Shown: positions 9,778-18,483, counted from the first letter of the stretch. The stretch: DNA of 64,000 bases from Betaproteobacteria bacterium (GCA_020621865.1 JAHRYW010000011.1:1-64000), one strand, 5' to 3'. Numbers and translations are program-made. The notes: a model not told the origin generated them from the sequence alone.

Positions 9778-9930
9778 ATGGCCATCAACCGTAACCGCCG
9801 TTCTTCCCTGGAACGCCGCTGCGTTTCCAAGTCCACCAAGCGTCTGTTCAAGAGCACCGGCAAGACCATGTTCAAGGTCATGTACGCCGCCGAGTGCCAT
9901 CAGCGTAACCGCAAGGCCCTGGGCGCCTAA
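9778..9930 (+). CDS. small basic protein, 50 residues, unrecognised
   Basis: An open frame of 50 codons beginning MAINRNRRSSLERRCVSKST and ending RNRKALGA. It has 14 Lys/Arg against two acidic residues, two cysteines (15 and 40) and no hydrophobic segment long enough for a membrane span, so it may bind nucleic acid. Reality of the gene is supported by an AAGGAG ribosome-binding site seven bases before the ATG, a near-consensus promoter upstream and an intrinsic terminator 18 bases downstream, making a tidy single-gene unit. Codon use is that of a well-expressed gene. I do not recognise a family; a ribosome- or RNA-associated role is only a guess from charge. Confidence 0.82.
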   Translation: MAINRNRRSSLERRCVSKSTKRLFKSTGKTMFKVMYAAECHQRNRKALGA

Positions 9931-9947
9931 GCTTTAGCCAGTATTCC

Positions 9948-9988
9948 AAGCCCCGGTTGCCGCAAGGTGACCGGGGCTTCTTGCTTTA
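9948..9988 (+). terminator. rho-independent terminator
   Basis: Stem AAGCCCCGGT (9948-9957) pairs with ACCGGGGCTT (9970-9979), followed by a T-rich tail (CTTGCTTT). It closes the 50-residue gene and separates it from rlmI. Confidence 0.88.
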
Positions 9989-10003
9989 TAGATCGGGAAA
10001 AAC

Positions 10004-11194
10004 ATGGCTCAGCTGATTCTGCTGCCGGGCAAGGAACGTTCGGCCTTCAAGCATCACCCCTGGTTGTTCGCCGGCTCGGTTGGCCGGCTTGAAGGGCGTG
10101 CCCGGCCGGGCGATACGGTCGAGGTGCTGGCCGACAATCTGAAGCCGCTGGGGCGCGCCGCCTACAGCCCGAAGTCGCAGATCCGGGCGCGCTTCTGGAC
10201 TTTCGATGCCGACGAGTCGGTGGACGATGCCTTCTTCAAGCGGCGTATCGCGGCGGCCGTGGCCAGTCGTCAGGCGCTGCCGGAATTGCGCGGTCAGCAG
10301 GGCTTACGTCTGATCCATGCCGAATCCGACGGTCTGCCCGGCGTCATCGCCGACCAGTACGGCGACACGGTGGTCGTCCAGCTGACCTCGGCCGGCGCTG
10401 ACAAGTGGCGCAACGCCATCGTTGCCGGACTGGTCAAGGCCACCGGCTGCGCCCGCATCTATGAGCGTTCCGATTCCGACGTGCGCGGCCTCGAAGGGCT
10501 CGGCCCGACGACCGGCTGGATTTACGGCGAAGCACCGGAAACGCCACTGTCCATCGAGGAAAACGGGGTGCGCCTGGCGATCGATATCGCCGGCGGCCAC
10601 AAGACCGGCTTCTACCTCGACCAGCGTGACAATCGCGCCCTGCTCGGCCAGTTGTCGCCCGGCAAGGAGGTCCTGAACTGCTTCTGCTATACCGGCGGTT
10701 TTTCGCTGCAGGCGCTGGCCGGCGGTGCGGTCGGCGTGCTGTCGATCGATTCCTCCGGCCCGGCCTTGGCTCAGGCCCAGGCCAATCTGGCACTCAATCC
10801 CGCTTTGCCGGCCGAGCGCGCCGAATGGCTGGAGGCTGACGTTTTCCAGGCCTTGCGCGATTTCCGCAAGGCCGGGCGGACGTTCGACCTGATCGTCCTC
10901 GATCCGCCCAAGTTCGCCCCTTCGGCCGCTCACGCCGACCGGGCTGCCAAGGCCTACAAGGATATCAACCTGCTCGGCTTCAGGCTGCTCAAGCCGGGTG
11001 GCCTGCTGATGACTTATTCCTGCTCCGGCGGGGTCGGGCTGGAGCTGTTCCAGAAGATCGTCGCCGGCGCCGCGCAGGATGCCGGGCGGCCGGCGCGCAT
11101 CGTTCGCCGCCTGTCCGGCTCGGCCGACCATCCGGTGGCGCTGAACTTTCCGGAAGGCGAGTACCTCAAAGGCCTGCTCGTCCAGGTCGATTAA
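10004..11194 (+). CDS. rlmI: class I SAM-dependent rRNA methyltransferase, RlmI type
   Basis: A 396-residue protein with an N-terminal PUA-like RNA-binding domain (about residues 1-75), a central linker domain and a C-terminal methyltransferase (about 180-390). Motif I is NCFCYTGGFSLQAL and motif IV is LDPPKFAPS; the later Cys (SCSGGV) would be the catalytic residue of m5C enzymes. E. coli RlmI methylates C1962 of 23S rRNA, and the same target is likely here. It uses SAM produced by the first operon of the window. The next gene begins nine bases later. Confidence 0.9.
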   Translation: MAQLILLPGKERSAFKHHPWLFAGSVGRLEGRARPGDTVEVLADNLKPLGRAAYSPKSQIRARFWTFDADESVDDAFFKRRIAAAVASRQALPELRGQQGLRLIHAESDGLPGVIADQYGDTVVVQLTSAGADKWRNAIVAGLVKATGCARIYERSDSDVRGLEGLGPTTGWIYGEAPETPLSIEENGVRLAIDIAGGHKTGFYLDQRDNRALLGQLSPGKEVLNCFCYTGGFSLQALAGGAVGVLSIDSSGPALAQAQANLALNPALPAERAEWLEADVFQALRDFRKAGRTFDLIVLDPPKFAPSAAHADRAAKAYKDINLLGFRLLKPGGLLMTYSCSGGVGLELFQKIVAGAAQDAGRPARIVRRLSGSADHPVALNFPEGEYLKGLLVQVD

Positions 11195-11203
11195 ACTGCC
11201 CGC

Positions 11204-11485
11204 GTGAATCCGCTGCGCCATCTTCTTCTCGTTGCCGTTTTCCTCTTCGCCCAACTGGCGGCGGGGGCGCATGCCGTCGAGCATGCGGCCGGTGGCGACG
11301 ATGGCCTGCCGACGCACGTTTGCCAGCTTTGCCTGGCGGCCCAGGACCTGGGCGCGGCGCTGCCGTCGCTGGCTGTCTTGCCACCGGTGGTGGCGCACCA
11401 GTTCGTTCCCGAATCATTGCCGGAGGAAGGCCGCGGTGCCTTGCCGCCGCCGGCTACCCGCCAGGGGGCGCCACCCCGCTTTTGA
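11204..11485 (+). CDS. DUF2946-like small exported protein
   Basis: A 93-residue protein with an N-terminal hydrophobic signal (LRHLLLVAVFLFAQLAAGAHA), then a short segment holding HVCQLC and further histidines, and a Pro-rich tail. This matches the DUF2946 pattern (signal peptide, CxxC, often beside metal-uptake genes). Start is GTG without an obvious strong ribosome-binding site. Its Cys/His content and its place at the head of a putative zinc importer suggest metal binding in the periplasm. The family call is moderate and the function inferred. Confidence 0.6.
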   Translation: MNPLRHLLLVAVFLFAQLAAGAHAVEHAAGGDDGLPTHVCQLCLAAQDLGAALPSLAVLPPVVAHQFVPESLPEEGRGALPPPATRQGAPPRF

Positions 11486-11533
11486 AATTTGCTGCTTTTT
11501 TCGGGCCGGCCGTGGCATTTGCCGCTGCCGGCC
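11484..11533 (+). repeat. dispersed ~40-bp repeat, degenerate copy
   Basis: TTTGCTGC, a T6 run, CGGGCCG, then GCCGTGGCAT (two changes from the core) and TTTGCCG. It begins at the stop codon of the preceding gene and ends 27 bases before the next start. Confidence 0.7.
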
Positions 11534-11560
11534 GATTTGACGCATTTTCAGGAGCATTCA

Positions 11561-12970
11561 ATGCACAAGCAATTTGCTGCGGCCGCCATGCTGGCCGCCG
11601 CGTTCGGCGCGCAGGCGGCCGACGACACCGATCTGGCCGCGATCAGGGCACAGATCGCCGACATGAAGCAGAGTTACGAGCAGCGCATCGCCGCGCTGGA
11701 GCAGAAGCTGGCCCAGGCCGAGGCGCAGAGCGGGGCTGTCGCGCCGGCGGCGCCACCGGCCGATAACTCGCCGGCCAGCCCATCGCCCCGCTCGGCTGCC
11801 ACTTCCGCCAGCGCCTTCAACCCCGAGGTCTCGCTGATTGTCCAGGGCCAGTACAGGCAGATGAAGAGCGTCGCCGAGCGCGGCATCACCGGCTTCTTCC
11901 CGGCCGGCGGCCACGCTCATGGCGATGGCGCGATCGAGGGCATCAACAAGCGCGGCTTCTCGGTCGATCACACCGAGCTGGTCTTTGCCGCCAACGTCGA
12001 TCCCAACTGGCGCGCCCAGGCCATCCTCGGGCTGGCCGACGGCGAAGTCGAGGTCGAGGAGGCGTGGTTCCAGTCGCTCGGTCTGGGCAACGGCCTCGGC
12101 CTCAAGGGCGGGCGTTTCTTTTCCGGTATCGGCTACCTGAACGAGCAGCACCCGCATGCATGGGATTTTGCCGACGCGCCGCTGATGTACCAGGCGCTGT
12201 TCGGGACACATGCCAACTACGGCCAGGACGGCGTGCAGCTGAAATGGCTGGCACCGACCGACCTGTTCGTCGAAATCGGCGCCGAACTGGGGCGCGGTGC
12301 GAATTTTCCCGGCACTGACCGTAACGGCAACGGGGCGGGAGCGGTCGCCGCCTTTGCCCATGTCGGCGGCGATGTCGGCATCGCCCATAGCTGGCGAGCT
12401 GGCCTGTCCTACCTGCGGACCCGGGCCAGTGAGCGCGAGGGCCATTTCGAGGATGTCGGCGGCCTGGAGGCGCAGGGCCTGTTCACCGGCCGTTCGTCGA
12501 CCTGGATCGCCGATTTCGTCTGGAAATGGGCGCCGAACGGCAACCCGCAGCAGCGTAATTTCAAGTTCCAGGGCGAGTACTTCCAGCGTCGCGAAACCGG
12601 CAACCTGAGCTGCCTCGACGAGGAAGCCGTCGGCAATGCCTGCGCCGCCGAGCCGACCGCTGCCTACCGGACGCGCCAGTCCGGCTGGTACGCCCAGGGC
12701 GTCTATCAATTCACCCCCAACTGGCGGGCCGGCCTGCGCTACGAGCAGCTCGACAGCGGCACGCGCGACTTCGGCGCCATCGGCAGCCTGCTCGCCGTCG
12801 ATAGCTACAGGCCGAAGAAGGCGACGGCAATGGTCGACTACAACTGGAGTGAGTTCTCCCGGATGCGCCTGCAGTTCGCGCAGGACAAGTCGATGCAGGG
12901 CGTCACCGACAACCAGTGGACCCTGCAGTACATCATGAGCCTGGGCGCCCACGGCGCCCACAGGTTCTGA
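11561..12970 (+). CDS. porin-like outer-membrane protein of a metal-uptake cluster
   Basis: A 469-residue protein. A signal peptide (residues 1-20, ending GAQA) is followed by a short coiled coil (DLAAIRAQIADMKQSYEQRI) and an Ala/Pro linker, as in trimeric porins. About 370 residues with alternating aromatic/polar strands follow, ending in Phe, the usual outer-membrane insertion signal. Histidine clusters (GGHAHGDG, NEQHPHAWDF, GAHGAHRF) may bind metal. AGGAG lies before the ATG. No TonB box or plug domain is seen, so it is not a TonB-dependent receptor. Position directly before a ZnuA-like gene suggests outer-membrane passage of Zn or Mn. Open reading continues upstream, but that part lies in the repeat. 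Confidence 0.78.
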   Translation: MHKQFAAAAMLAAAFGAQAADDTDLAAIRAQIADMKQSYEQRIAALEQKLAQAEAQSGAVAPAAPPADNSPASPSPRSAATSASAFNPEVSLIVQGQYRQMKSVAERGITGFFPAGGHAHGDGAIEGINKRGFSVDHTELVFAANVDPNWRAQAILGLADGEVEVEEAWFQSLGLGNGLGLKGGRFFSGIGYLNEQHPHAWDFADAPLMYQALFGTHANYGQDGVQLKWLAPTDLFVEIGAELGRGANFPGTDRNGNGAGAVAAFAHVGGDVGIAHSWRAGLSYLRTRASEREGHFEDVGGLEAQGLFTGRSSTWIADFVWKWAPNGNPQQRNFKFQGEYFQRRETGNLSCLDEEAVGNACAAEPTAAYRTRQSGWYAQGVYQFTPNWRAGLRYEQLDSGTRDFGAIGSLLAVDSYRPKKATAMVDYNWSEFSRMRLQFAQDKSMQGVTDNQWTLQYIMSLGAHGAHRF

Positions 12971-12980
12971 GGAGGCAGCG

Positions 12981-13877
12981 ATGAAAAAATTCATTTTTGG
13001 CGCTTTTTTGGCGCTGACCGTAGCATTTGCCCATGCCGACCTGAAAGTCTTCGCCACGGTCCCCGAATGGGGCGCGCTGGCCAAGGAAATCGGAGGTGAC
13101 AAGGTACGCGTCTACACGGCGACCAACGCCTTCCAGGACCCGCACCGGATCGAGGCCAAGCCCTCCTTGCTCGCCCAGGCGCGGCAGGCCAACTTGCTGG
13201 TCGCCGTCGGGGCCGACCTGGAAGTCGGCTGGCTGCCGCTGGTCCTGCGCGATTCCGGCAACCCGGCGATCCAGGCCGGCCGGCCCGGCTACTTCGAGGC
13301 GGCCTCGGTGGTCAATCGTCTGGACGTCCCGACCTCGGTCGACCGTGCGCACGGCGACGTGCACCCGGCCGGCAATCCGCACATCCATCTCGATCCGCGC
13401 AACGTGCTGAAAGTCGGCGAGGCCCTGGCCAAGCGGATGGCCGAGCTCGATGCGCCCAATGCCGCAACCTACCAGGCCGGCTTCACCGCCTTCGCCGGCA
13501 AATGGCAGGCTGCCATGGGGCGCTGGGAAAAGACCGCGGCGCCGCTCAAGGGCGTGCCGGTCGTCGTCCATCACCAATCCTTCGTCTATCTGACGCGCTG
13601 GCTGGGCATGAGCGAAGTCGCCGCGCTCGAACCGAAACCGGGCATCGAACCGACCAGCAGTCAGCTCAATGCGCTGCTCGCCCGTCAGCAGACGACACCG
13701 CCCCGGATGATCCTCCGCACCGCCTACCAGCCGGAAGGGCCGAGCCAGTGGCTGGCCGGCAAGAGCGGGATACCGGCCGTGCTGCTGCCCTACACCGTCG
13801 GCGGCACGCCGGAGGCCGGCGACCTGGTCGGCCTGTTCGACGACACGCTGAACCGCCTGCTCAAGGGGCTGCGATGA
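12981..13877 (+). CDS. ZnuA-like metal ABC transporter substrate-binding protein
   Basis: A 298-residue periplasmic protein of the cluster A-I family (Zn/Mn). Residues 1-19 are the signal peptide (MKKFIFGAFLALTVAFAHA). Metal ligands typical of the family are visible: His in QDPHRIEAKPS, the His-rich loop HGDVHPAGNPHIHLDP, and HHQSFVYL. GGAGG lies upstream of the ATG. The stop overlaps the ATPase start (ATGA). The signal-peptide codons for LALTVAF coincide with a copy of the dispersed repeat. Zinc is more likely than manganese because of the His-rich loop, but this is inference. Confidence 0.88.
   Translation: MKKFIFGAFLALTVAFAHADLKVFATVPEWGALAKEIGGDKVRVYTATNAFQDPHRIEAKPSLLAQARQANLLVAVGADLEVGWLPLVLRDSGNPAIQAGRPGYFEAASVVNRLDVPTSVDRAHGDVHPAGNPHIHLDPRNVLKVGEALAKRMAELDAPNAATYQAGFTAFAGKWQAAMGRWEKTAAPLKGVPVVVHHQSFVYLTRWLGMSEVAALEPKPGIEPTSSQLNALLARQQTTPPRMILRTAYQPEGPSQWLAGKSGIPAVLLPYTVGGTPEAGDLVGLFDDTLNRLLKGLR
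12994..13032 (+). repeat. dispersed ~40-bp repeat inside znuA signal peptide
   Basis: TTTTTGGCGC, a T6 run, GGCGCTG, the exact core ACCGTAGCAT (13017-13026) and TTGCCC. All of it is translated as part of the signal peptide. Confidence 0.7.
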
Positions 13878-14452
13878 CTTGCCTGTTGCGCGCGCAGGGG
13901 CTGGTCGCCGGTTGGCAACAGCCGGCCACCCAGCCGCTCGACCTGACGATCACGGCCGGCGAGGTCGTCGGCCTGACCGGCCCCAACGGTGTCGGCAAAA
14001 GCACGGTGCTGGCGGCGATCGCCGGCCGGGCCAAGGTCTTCGCCGGCCGCCTCGAACGCGCCCCGGGCATCCGCCTCGGCCTGCAGACGCAGGACGTGCC
14101 GCCGGTCGTCGGCATGCCGATTTCCGGCCGCGAACTGCTCGCCCTGACCGACGCCACGCCGACGGGCCTACCGCCCTGGCTGGCCGACAGGCTCGACATC
14201 CGGCTCGACTGCCTGTCCGGCGGTCAGCGCCACTACCTGACGCTGTGGGCCGTGCTGCAGGCGCCGGCCGACCTGTTGCTGCTCGACGAGCCGACCAACA
14301 ACCTCGATCAGGCCGGTGTTGCCCACCTGACGGCGCACCTGCGCGAACGGGCGGAAAACGGCAGCGGTCTGCTCGTGGTCAGCCACGACGCCGCCTTCGT
14401 CGGAGCTGTCTGCGACCGCGTGATCGAACTGGGAGCCGGCGATGTGGCATGA
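13874..14452 (+). CDS. metal ABC transporter ATPase subunit
   Basis: A compact 192-residue ATPase. Walker A is GPNGVGKST (about residue 37), the signature is LSGGQRHYL and Walker B is DLLLLDEPTNNLD, followed by the H-loop VVSHD. It is shorter than most ZnuC proteins (around 230-250) and lacks a C-terminal extension. It overlaps the binding-protein gene by four bases and the permease by eleven, so the three form one importer. Confidence 0.92.
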   Translation: MTCLLRAQGLVAGWQQPATQPLDLTITAGEVVGLTGPNGVGKSTVLAAIAGRAKVFAGRLERAPGIRLGLQTQDVPPVVGMPISGRELLALTDATPTGLPPWLADRLDIRLDCLSGGQRHYLTLWAVLQAPADLLLLDEPTNNLDQAGVAHLTAHLRERAENGSGLLVVSHDAAFVGAVCDRVIELGAGDVA

Positions 14453-15206
14453 ACTGTTCCTGACCCCCTTCCTGACCGGCCTGGCGCTGGCCGTGCTGCT
14501 CCCGGTCCTGGGCAGCTACCTGCGCCTGCGCGACGAATGGCTGGCGGCGCTGGCTTACTCGCATGTCGCGGCGGCGGGCGCGCTGCTGGCGCTGGTCGCC
14601 GGCCTGGCCCCGGCGCTGGGCGGCCTGGCCGCGGCTGGCCTGGCCGGGGCGACGCGCCGCCTGTTCTCCCGCCGGCTGAGCGGCGGCGCCGCCGATGCCC
14701 TGCTGCTGAGCGGCGGCTGGGCGCTGGCCGTGCTGCTGGCGGCCAATCATCCGCTGGCCGAGCGCTTGGGGCACGCGCTGTTCGACGGCCAGCTCTATTT
14801 TGCCGACGCCGGGCAGCTCGGGCTGGCCGTCGGTGGCGGGGCGCTGGCCTTGTTCGCGTTGCGGCGTCTGAGCCGGCATTTGCTGCTGGCCCGGATCTAT
14901 CCCGATTTCTTCCGCCTGCGCGGCGTACAGGCCTGGCCGATCGCCGTCGGCTTCGATCTGCTGGCCGCCCTGTGCCTGGCTTTGGCGACGATGATCCTCG
15001 GCGTCATGGGCGCCTTCTCGCTGGTCTTCATTCCACCCTGGCTGGCCTTCCGCCGGGCCGCGAACTGGCGCGCCGGTCTGCGCCTTGCCTTGGCCATCGG
15101 GGCTCTCGGCTATCTCGGCGCTTTTGCGCTGGCCCTGGCGCTGGACCAACCCTTCGGCCCGGTGCTGACCATCCTGCTTGTCATGCTCGGCTTGATCGTT
15201 GCATGA
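14442..15206 (+). CDS. metal ABC transporter permease, ZnuB family
   Basis: A 254-residue integral membrane protein with about seven or eight hydrophobic segments, fitting the ABC-3 (ZnuB/MntB) permease family. The early SYLRLRDEWLAALAYSHVAAAGAL segment corresponds to the family region just after the first membrane span. It completes the importer with the preceding ATPase and binding protein. No transcription terminator is visible in the 45 bases to the next gene. Confidence 0.88.
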   Translation: MWHELFLTPFLTGLALAVLLPVLGSYLRLRDEWLAALAYSHVAAAGALLALVAGLAPALGGLAAAGLAGATRRLFSRRLSGGAADALLLSGGWALAVLLAANHPLAERLGHALFDGQLYFADAGQLGLAVGGGALALFALRRLSRHLLLARIYPDFFRLRGVQAWPIAVGFDLLAALCLALATMILGVMGAFSLVFIPPWLAFRRAANWRAGLRLALAIGALGYLGAFALALALDQPFGPVLTILLVMLGLIVA

Positions 15207-15251
15207 ATGCCGGTGGCGTGCTAAAACTCAACTCCTGCACGTGGAGTGGTC

Positions 15252-16553
15252 ATGGTTTTTTCGTTTTTCAAGAAGCAGGATAACAAGATGCCGGAACGGC
15301 CGGCTGCGCGTCCGCGTTTCGCGGAACCGCCGCCGGTTGACGTAAAGGTCGCCCCGCCGGCGCAAGCCGACGCTGCAAAGCCGGCGCCGGAACCCCTGCC
15401 CGATCTGGAATTCGTGCCGGCCAAGTTGCTCGAATCGATCCCGATGGCCGCCCTGAACCAGCCCGCTGCAGCGCGCGAGCCGGCAAAAGCGGCGCCGACC
15501 GGCGATCTCGATTTCAGCATCGACGATTTCGATCGCGATTTCACCGAATCCAGCGTCATGGGCATCGACGTCGATAACGATGTCGACCCGCTCCAGGCCT
15601 GCGTCGAGCAGGTCGTCGTCCTCTTTGCCAATGGCCAGGATGGCGCTGCCCGCTCATTGCTGGAAACCTTCGTCCGCTCCTACCACGGCAGCGAAGGCAA
15701 GCGTTTCTGGCTGCTATTGTTCGATCTGCTGCAGGTTTCCGGCGATCGGGCCGCTTTCGACAAACTCGGTGTCGACTACGCCGAGGCCTGCGAAACTTCG
15801 CCGCCGACCTGGCGTGACGACAGCTCGCTAAAGCCTGCCGCCGCCGGTGGCGTCGGTCCCGGCAAGATCTTTCTGCAGGGTGTGCTGACCACCGAAGGCG
15901 CCTTGCCGGTCACCGAGCTGGCCAAATTGATCGCCCAGAAGGCGCAGGCGGTGGTCGATTGCAGCAAGCTGATCGGTTGCGACGACGAGGTGGCCGGGCA
16001 ACTGGCCGAGTTGCTGGCGCGGGCGCGCAAGGGCCGCCTGTCGGTCACGGTGCTCGGTGCCGAGGTATTCACTGAGCGCCTGAACGGCCGTCTGGTCGCC
16101 GGCGAGGCGGTGCATGAAGAGGCCTGGCGCCTGTTGCTGGAAATGCTGCAACGCCATGGCACCCAAGAGCAGTTTGAAGAGCGAGCCGTCGATTACGCGG
16201 TCACCTTCGAGCTGTCGCCGCCTTCCTGGGAGGCCCGGCCGGCTGGCGTGGCGCCGGCGGCAGTTGAGGCAAACCGCTCTGCCGACGATGCCTACTTTTT
16301 GAGCGGCGAGCTGAAGGGCTGCCGTTTCGAGGACCTGCTCCCGGTGATCGAAGCCAGCGAGCAACCGATCCTCGACTTCTCCGGTGTTCGCCGGCTGGAT
16401 TTCGTTTCGGCCGGGCAGTTGGTCAACCGACTGGCCCCGTTCAAGGCGGCTGGCCGTGAAATCATCATCCGCAGCCCGAATCACCTGGTTGCCGAGTTGA
16501 TGGCGGTGGTCGGCCTGAACAAGATGGCGCGCATCGTCGTTCCCAAGTCTTAA
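15252..16553 (+). CDS. STAS-domain protein with internal duplication
   Basis: A 433-residue cytosolic protein. Residues 1-100 are a Pro/Ala-rich, probably disordered arm starting VFSFFKKQ. Two copies of a unit follow: a helical segment ending FDKLGVDYAEACETSPPTW (about residue 175) or FEERAVDYAVTFELSPPSW (about 325), each followed by a STAS-like fold. The last one shows ILDFSGVRRLDFVSAGQL and IIIRSPNHLVAELMAVVGL, a good STAS pattern; the first is more diverged. The ATG at 15252 has GGAG five bases upstream. It sits 12 bases before hslV and is probably co-transcribed. No enzyme motif is visible; a scaffold or anti-sigma-antagonist-type switch is possible. Confidence 0.75.
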   Translation: MVFSFFKKQDNKMPERPAARPRFAEPPPVDVKVAPPAQADAAKPAPEPLPDLEFVPAKLLESIPMAALNQPAAAREPAKAAPTGDLDFSIDDFDRDFTESSVMGIDVDNDVDPLQACVEQVVVLFANGQDGAARSLLETFVRSYHGSEGKRFWLLLFDLLQVSGDRAAFDKLGVDYAEACETSPPTWRDDSSLKPAAAGGVGPGKIFLQGVLTTEGALPVTELAKLIAQKAQAVVDCSKLIGCDDEVAGQLAELLARARKGRLSVTVLGAEVFTERLNGRLVAGEAVHEEAWRLLLEMLQRHGTQEQFEERAVDYAVTFELSPPSWEARPAGVAPAAVEANRSADDAYFLSGELKGCRFEDLLPVIEASEQPILDFSGVRRLDFVSAGQLVNRLAPFKAAGREIIIRSPNHLVAELMAVVGLNKMARIVVPKS

Positions 16554-16565
16554 TTAGGAAAAATC

Positions 16566-17102
16566 ATGGAGCAATATCACGGCACGACAATCCTGTCGGT
16601 GCGCCGGGGCAATGTCGTCGCCATGGGCGGCGACGGCCAGGTCACGCTCGGCAATGTCGTCATCAAGGCCACGGCGCGCAAGGTGCGCCGCCTTTACCAG
16701 GGCCGCATCCTGGCCGGTTTTGCTGGCGGCACGGCCGACGCCTTCACGCTGTTCGAGCGTTTCGAGGCCAAGCTGGAAAAACACCAGGGCAATCTGCTGC
16801 GTTCGGCCGTCGAACTGGCCAAGGACTGGCGTTCCGACCGCGCCTTGCGCCGGCTGGAGGCGATGCTGTCGGTCGCCGATCGCGAGGTGTCGTTGATCAT
16901 CACCGGCAATGGTGACGTGCTGGAGCCGGAACAGGGCATCGTCGCCATCGGCTCAGGCGGCTCCTACGCCCAGAGCGCGGCGCGCGCCCTGCTCGAAAAT
17001 ACCGAGCTGGCGCCGCGCGACATCGTCACCAAGTCGCTGGAGATTGCCGGCGATATCTGCATCTACACCAACCGTAATTTCACGATCGAGGCCCTCGAAT
17101 GA
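16566..17102 (+). CDS. hslV: ATP-dependent protease HslV peptidase subunit
   Basis: A 178-residue Ntn-hydrolase. The catalytic Thr follows a six-residue propeptide (MEQYHG, then TTILSVRR), a form seen in betaproteobacteria, rather than directly following Met as in E. coli. [24 protein letters not shown] and [15 protein letters not shown] are conserved. It assembles into a double hexamer with HslU caps to degrade misfolded proteins. Overlaps hslU by four bases. Confidence 0.97.
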   Translation: MEQYHGTTILSVRRGNVVAMGGDGQVTLGNVVIKATARKVRRLYQGRILAGFAGGTADAFTLFERFEAKLEKHQGNLLRSAVELAKDWRSDRALRRLEAMLSVADREVSLIITGNGDVLEPEQGIVAIGSGGSYAQSAARALLENTELAPRDIVTKSLEIAGDICIYTNRNFTIEALE

Positions 17103-18439
17103 CCGCGATGACCCCGCAGGAAATCGTTTCCGAACTCGACAAACACATCGTCGGCCAGAACGCCGCCAAGAAGGCGGTCGCCATTGCGCTGCGCAACCGC
17201 TGGCGGCGCTCTCAGGTGGCCGAGCCGCTGCGCCAGGAGATCACGCCGAAGAACATCCTGATGATCGGCCCGACCGGCGTCGGCAAGACGGAGATCGCCC
17301 GTCGCCTGGCCCGCCTGGCCAACGCGCCATTCATCAAGATCGAGGCGACCAAGTTCACCGAGGTCGGCTACGTCGGCCGCGATGTCGAGACGATCATCCG
17401 CGACCTGGTCGAGATGGCCATCAAGTCGCACCGCGAGCGGGCGATGAAATCGATGCGCGCCCGTGCCGAAGATGCCGCCGAGGAACGCATCCTCGACGTG
17501 CTGCTGCCGCCGGCACGCAGCCCCGGCTTTTTTGCCGAAAATTCGGAGGCGACCGTAGCAGAAGGCACGACTCGCCAGAAATTCCGCAAGAAGCTGCGCG
17601 AGGGCGAGTTGGACGACAAGGAAATCGACATCGAGCTTGCCGCCCCGGGCATGCAGGCCGAAATCTTCGCGCCGCCCGGCATGGAGGAGCTGACCCAGCA
17701 GATCCAGGGCATGTTCCAGAACATCGGCGGCGGCAAGAAGAAGTCGCGCAAGCTGCCGGTCAAGGAGGCGCTGAAGCTGCTGACCGACGAGGAGGCCGCC
17801 AGGCTGGTCAATGACGAGGACGTCAAGCTTGAGGCGGTCAAGGCCGTCGAGCAGAACGGCATCGTCTTCCTCGACGAACTGGACAAGATCGCCAGCCGTT
17901 CCGAGATGCAGGGCGCCGACGTCTCGCGCCAGGGCGTGCAGCGTGACCTGCTGCCACTGGTCGAAGGCACCACGGTGTCGACCAAGTACGGCATGATCAA
18001 GACCGACCACATCCTGTTCATCGCTTCCGGCGCTTTCCACCTGTCCAAGCCGTCCGACCTGATTCCCGAGTTGCAGGGCCGTTTCCCGATCCGCGTCGAA
18101 CTCGATTCGCTTTCGGTGGCTGATTTTGAGTGCATCCTGACCCAGACCGACGCCTGCCTGACCCGGCAATACCAGGCCCTGCTCGAAACCGAGGGGGTGG
18201 CGCTGGAATTTGTCGACGACGGCATCCGCCGGATGGCCGAAATCGCTTTCCAGGTGAATGAGCGGACCGAGAACATCGGCGCCCGTCGCCTGCATACGGT
18301 CATGGAAAAGCTGCTCGAAGAGGTGTCCTTCGATGCCGGCAAGATCGGCTTCGACAAGGTCCGGATCGATGCCGCCTACGTCAACGACAAGCTGGGTGAA
18401 GTCGCCGCCGACGAAGACCTGTCGCGCTACGTGCTGTAA
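17099..18439 (+). CDS. hslU: HslU ATPase/unfoldase
   Basis: A 446-residue AAA+ ATPase partner of HslV. It shows Walker [10 protein letters not shown], the pore motif [10 protein letters not shown], Walker [12 protein letters not shown], sensor motifs and the C-terminal tail LSRYVL that docks on HslV. The I-domain (about residues 110-245) contains the conserved [18 protein letters not shown]. Just before it, the variable linker reads [17 protein letters not shown], whose codons resemble a degenerate copy of the dispersed repeat. Confidence 0.97.
   Translation: MTAMTPQEIVSELDKHIVGQNAAKKAVAIALRNRWRRSQVAEPLRQEITPKNILMIGPTGVGKTEIARRLARLANAPFIKIEATKFTEVGYVGRDVETIIRDLVEMAIKSHRERAMKSMRARAEDAAEERILDVLLPPARSPGFFAENSEATVAEGTTRQKFRKKLREGELDDKEIDIELAAPGMQAEIFAPPGMEELTQQIQGMFQNIGGGKKKSRKLPVKEALKLLTDEEAARLVNDEDVKLEAVKAVEQNGIVFLDELDKIASRSEMQGADVSRQGVQRDLLPLVEGTTVSTKYGMIKTDHILFIASGAFHLSKPSDLIPELQGRFPIRVELDSLSVADFECILTQTDACLTRQYQALLETEGVALEFVDDGIRRMAEIAFQVNERTENIGARRLHTVMEKLLEEVSFDAGKIGFDKVRIDAAYVNDKLGEVAADEDLSRYVL
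17525..17566 (+). repeat. possible degenerate dispersed repeat in hslU I-domain
   Basis: GGC, a T6 run, GCC, then 14 unrelated bases, GGCG and ACCGTAGCAG (one change from the core). The right flank AAGGC does not match well. It lies in a variable linker and keeps the frame. Confidence 0.35.
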
Positions 18440-18450
18440 GCCGCCAAGGC

Positions 18451-18483
18451 GCCGGGCATCAGGGACATCCCCGATTGCCCGGC
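18451..18483 (+). terminator. hairpin after hslU, no U-tract
   Basis: GCCGGGCA (18451-18458) pairs with TGCCCGGC (18476-18483), with an inner GGG/CCC stem. It starts 11 bases after the hslU stop. There is no T-run, so it may act as a 3' end stabiliser or rho-aided terminator. Confidence 0.4.
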
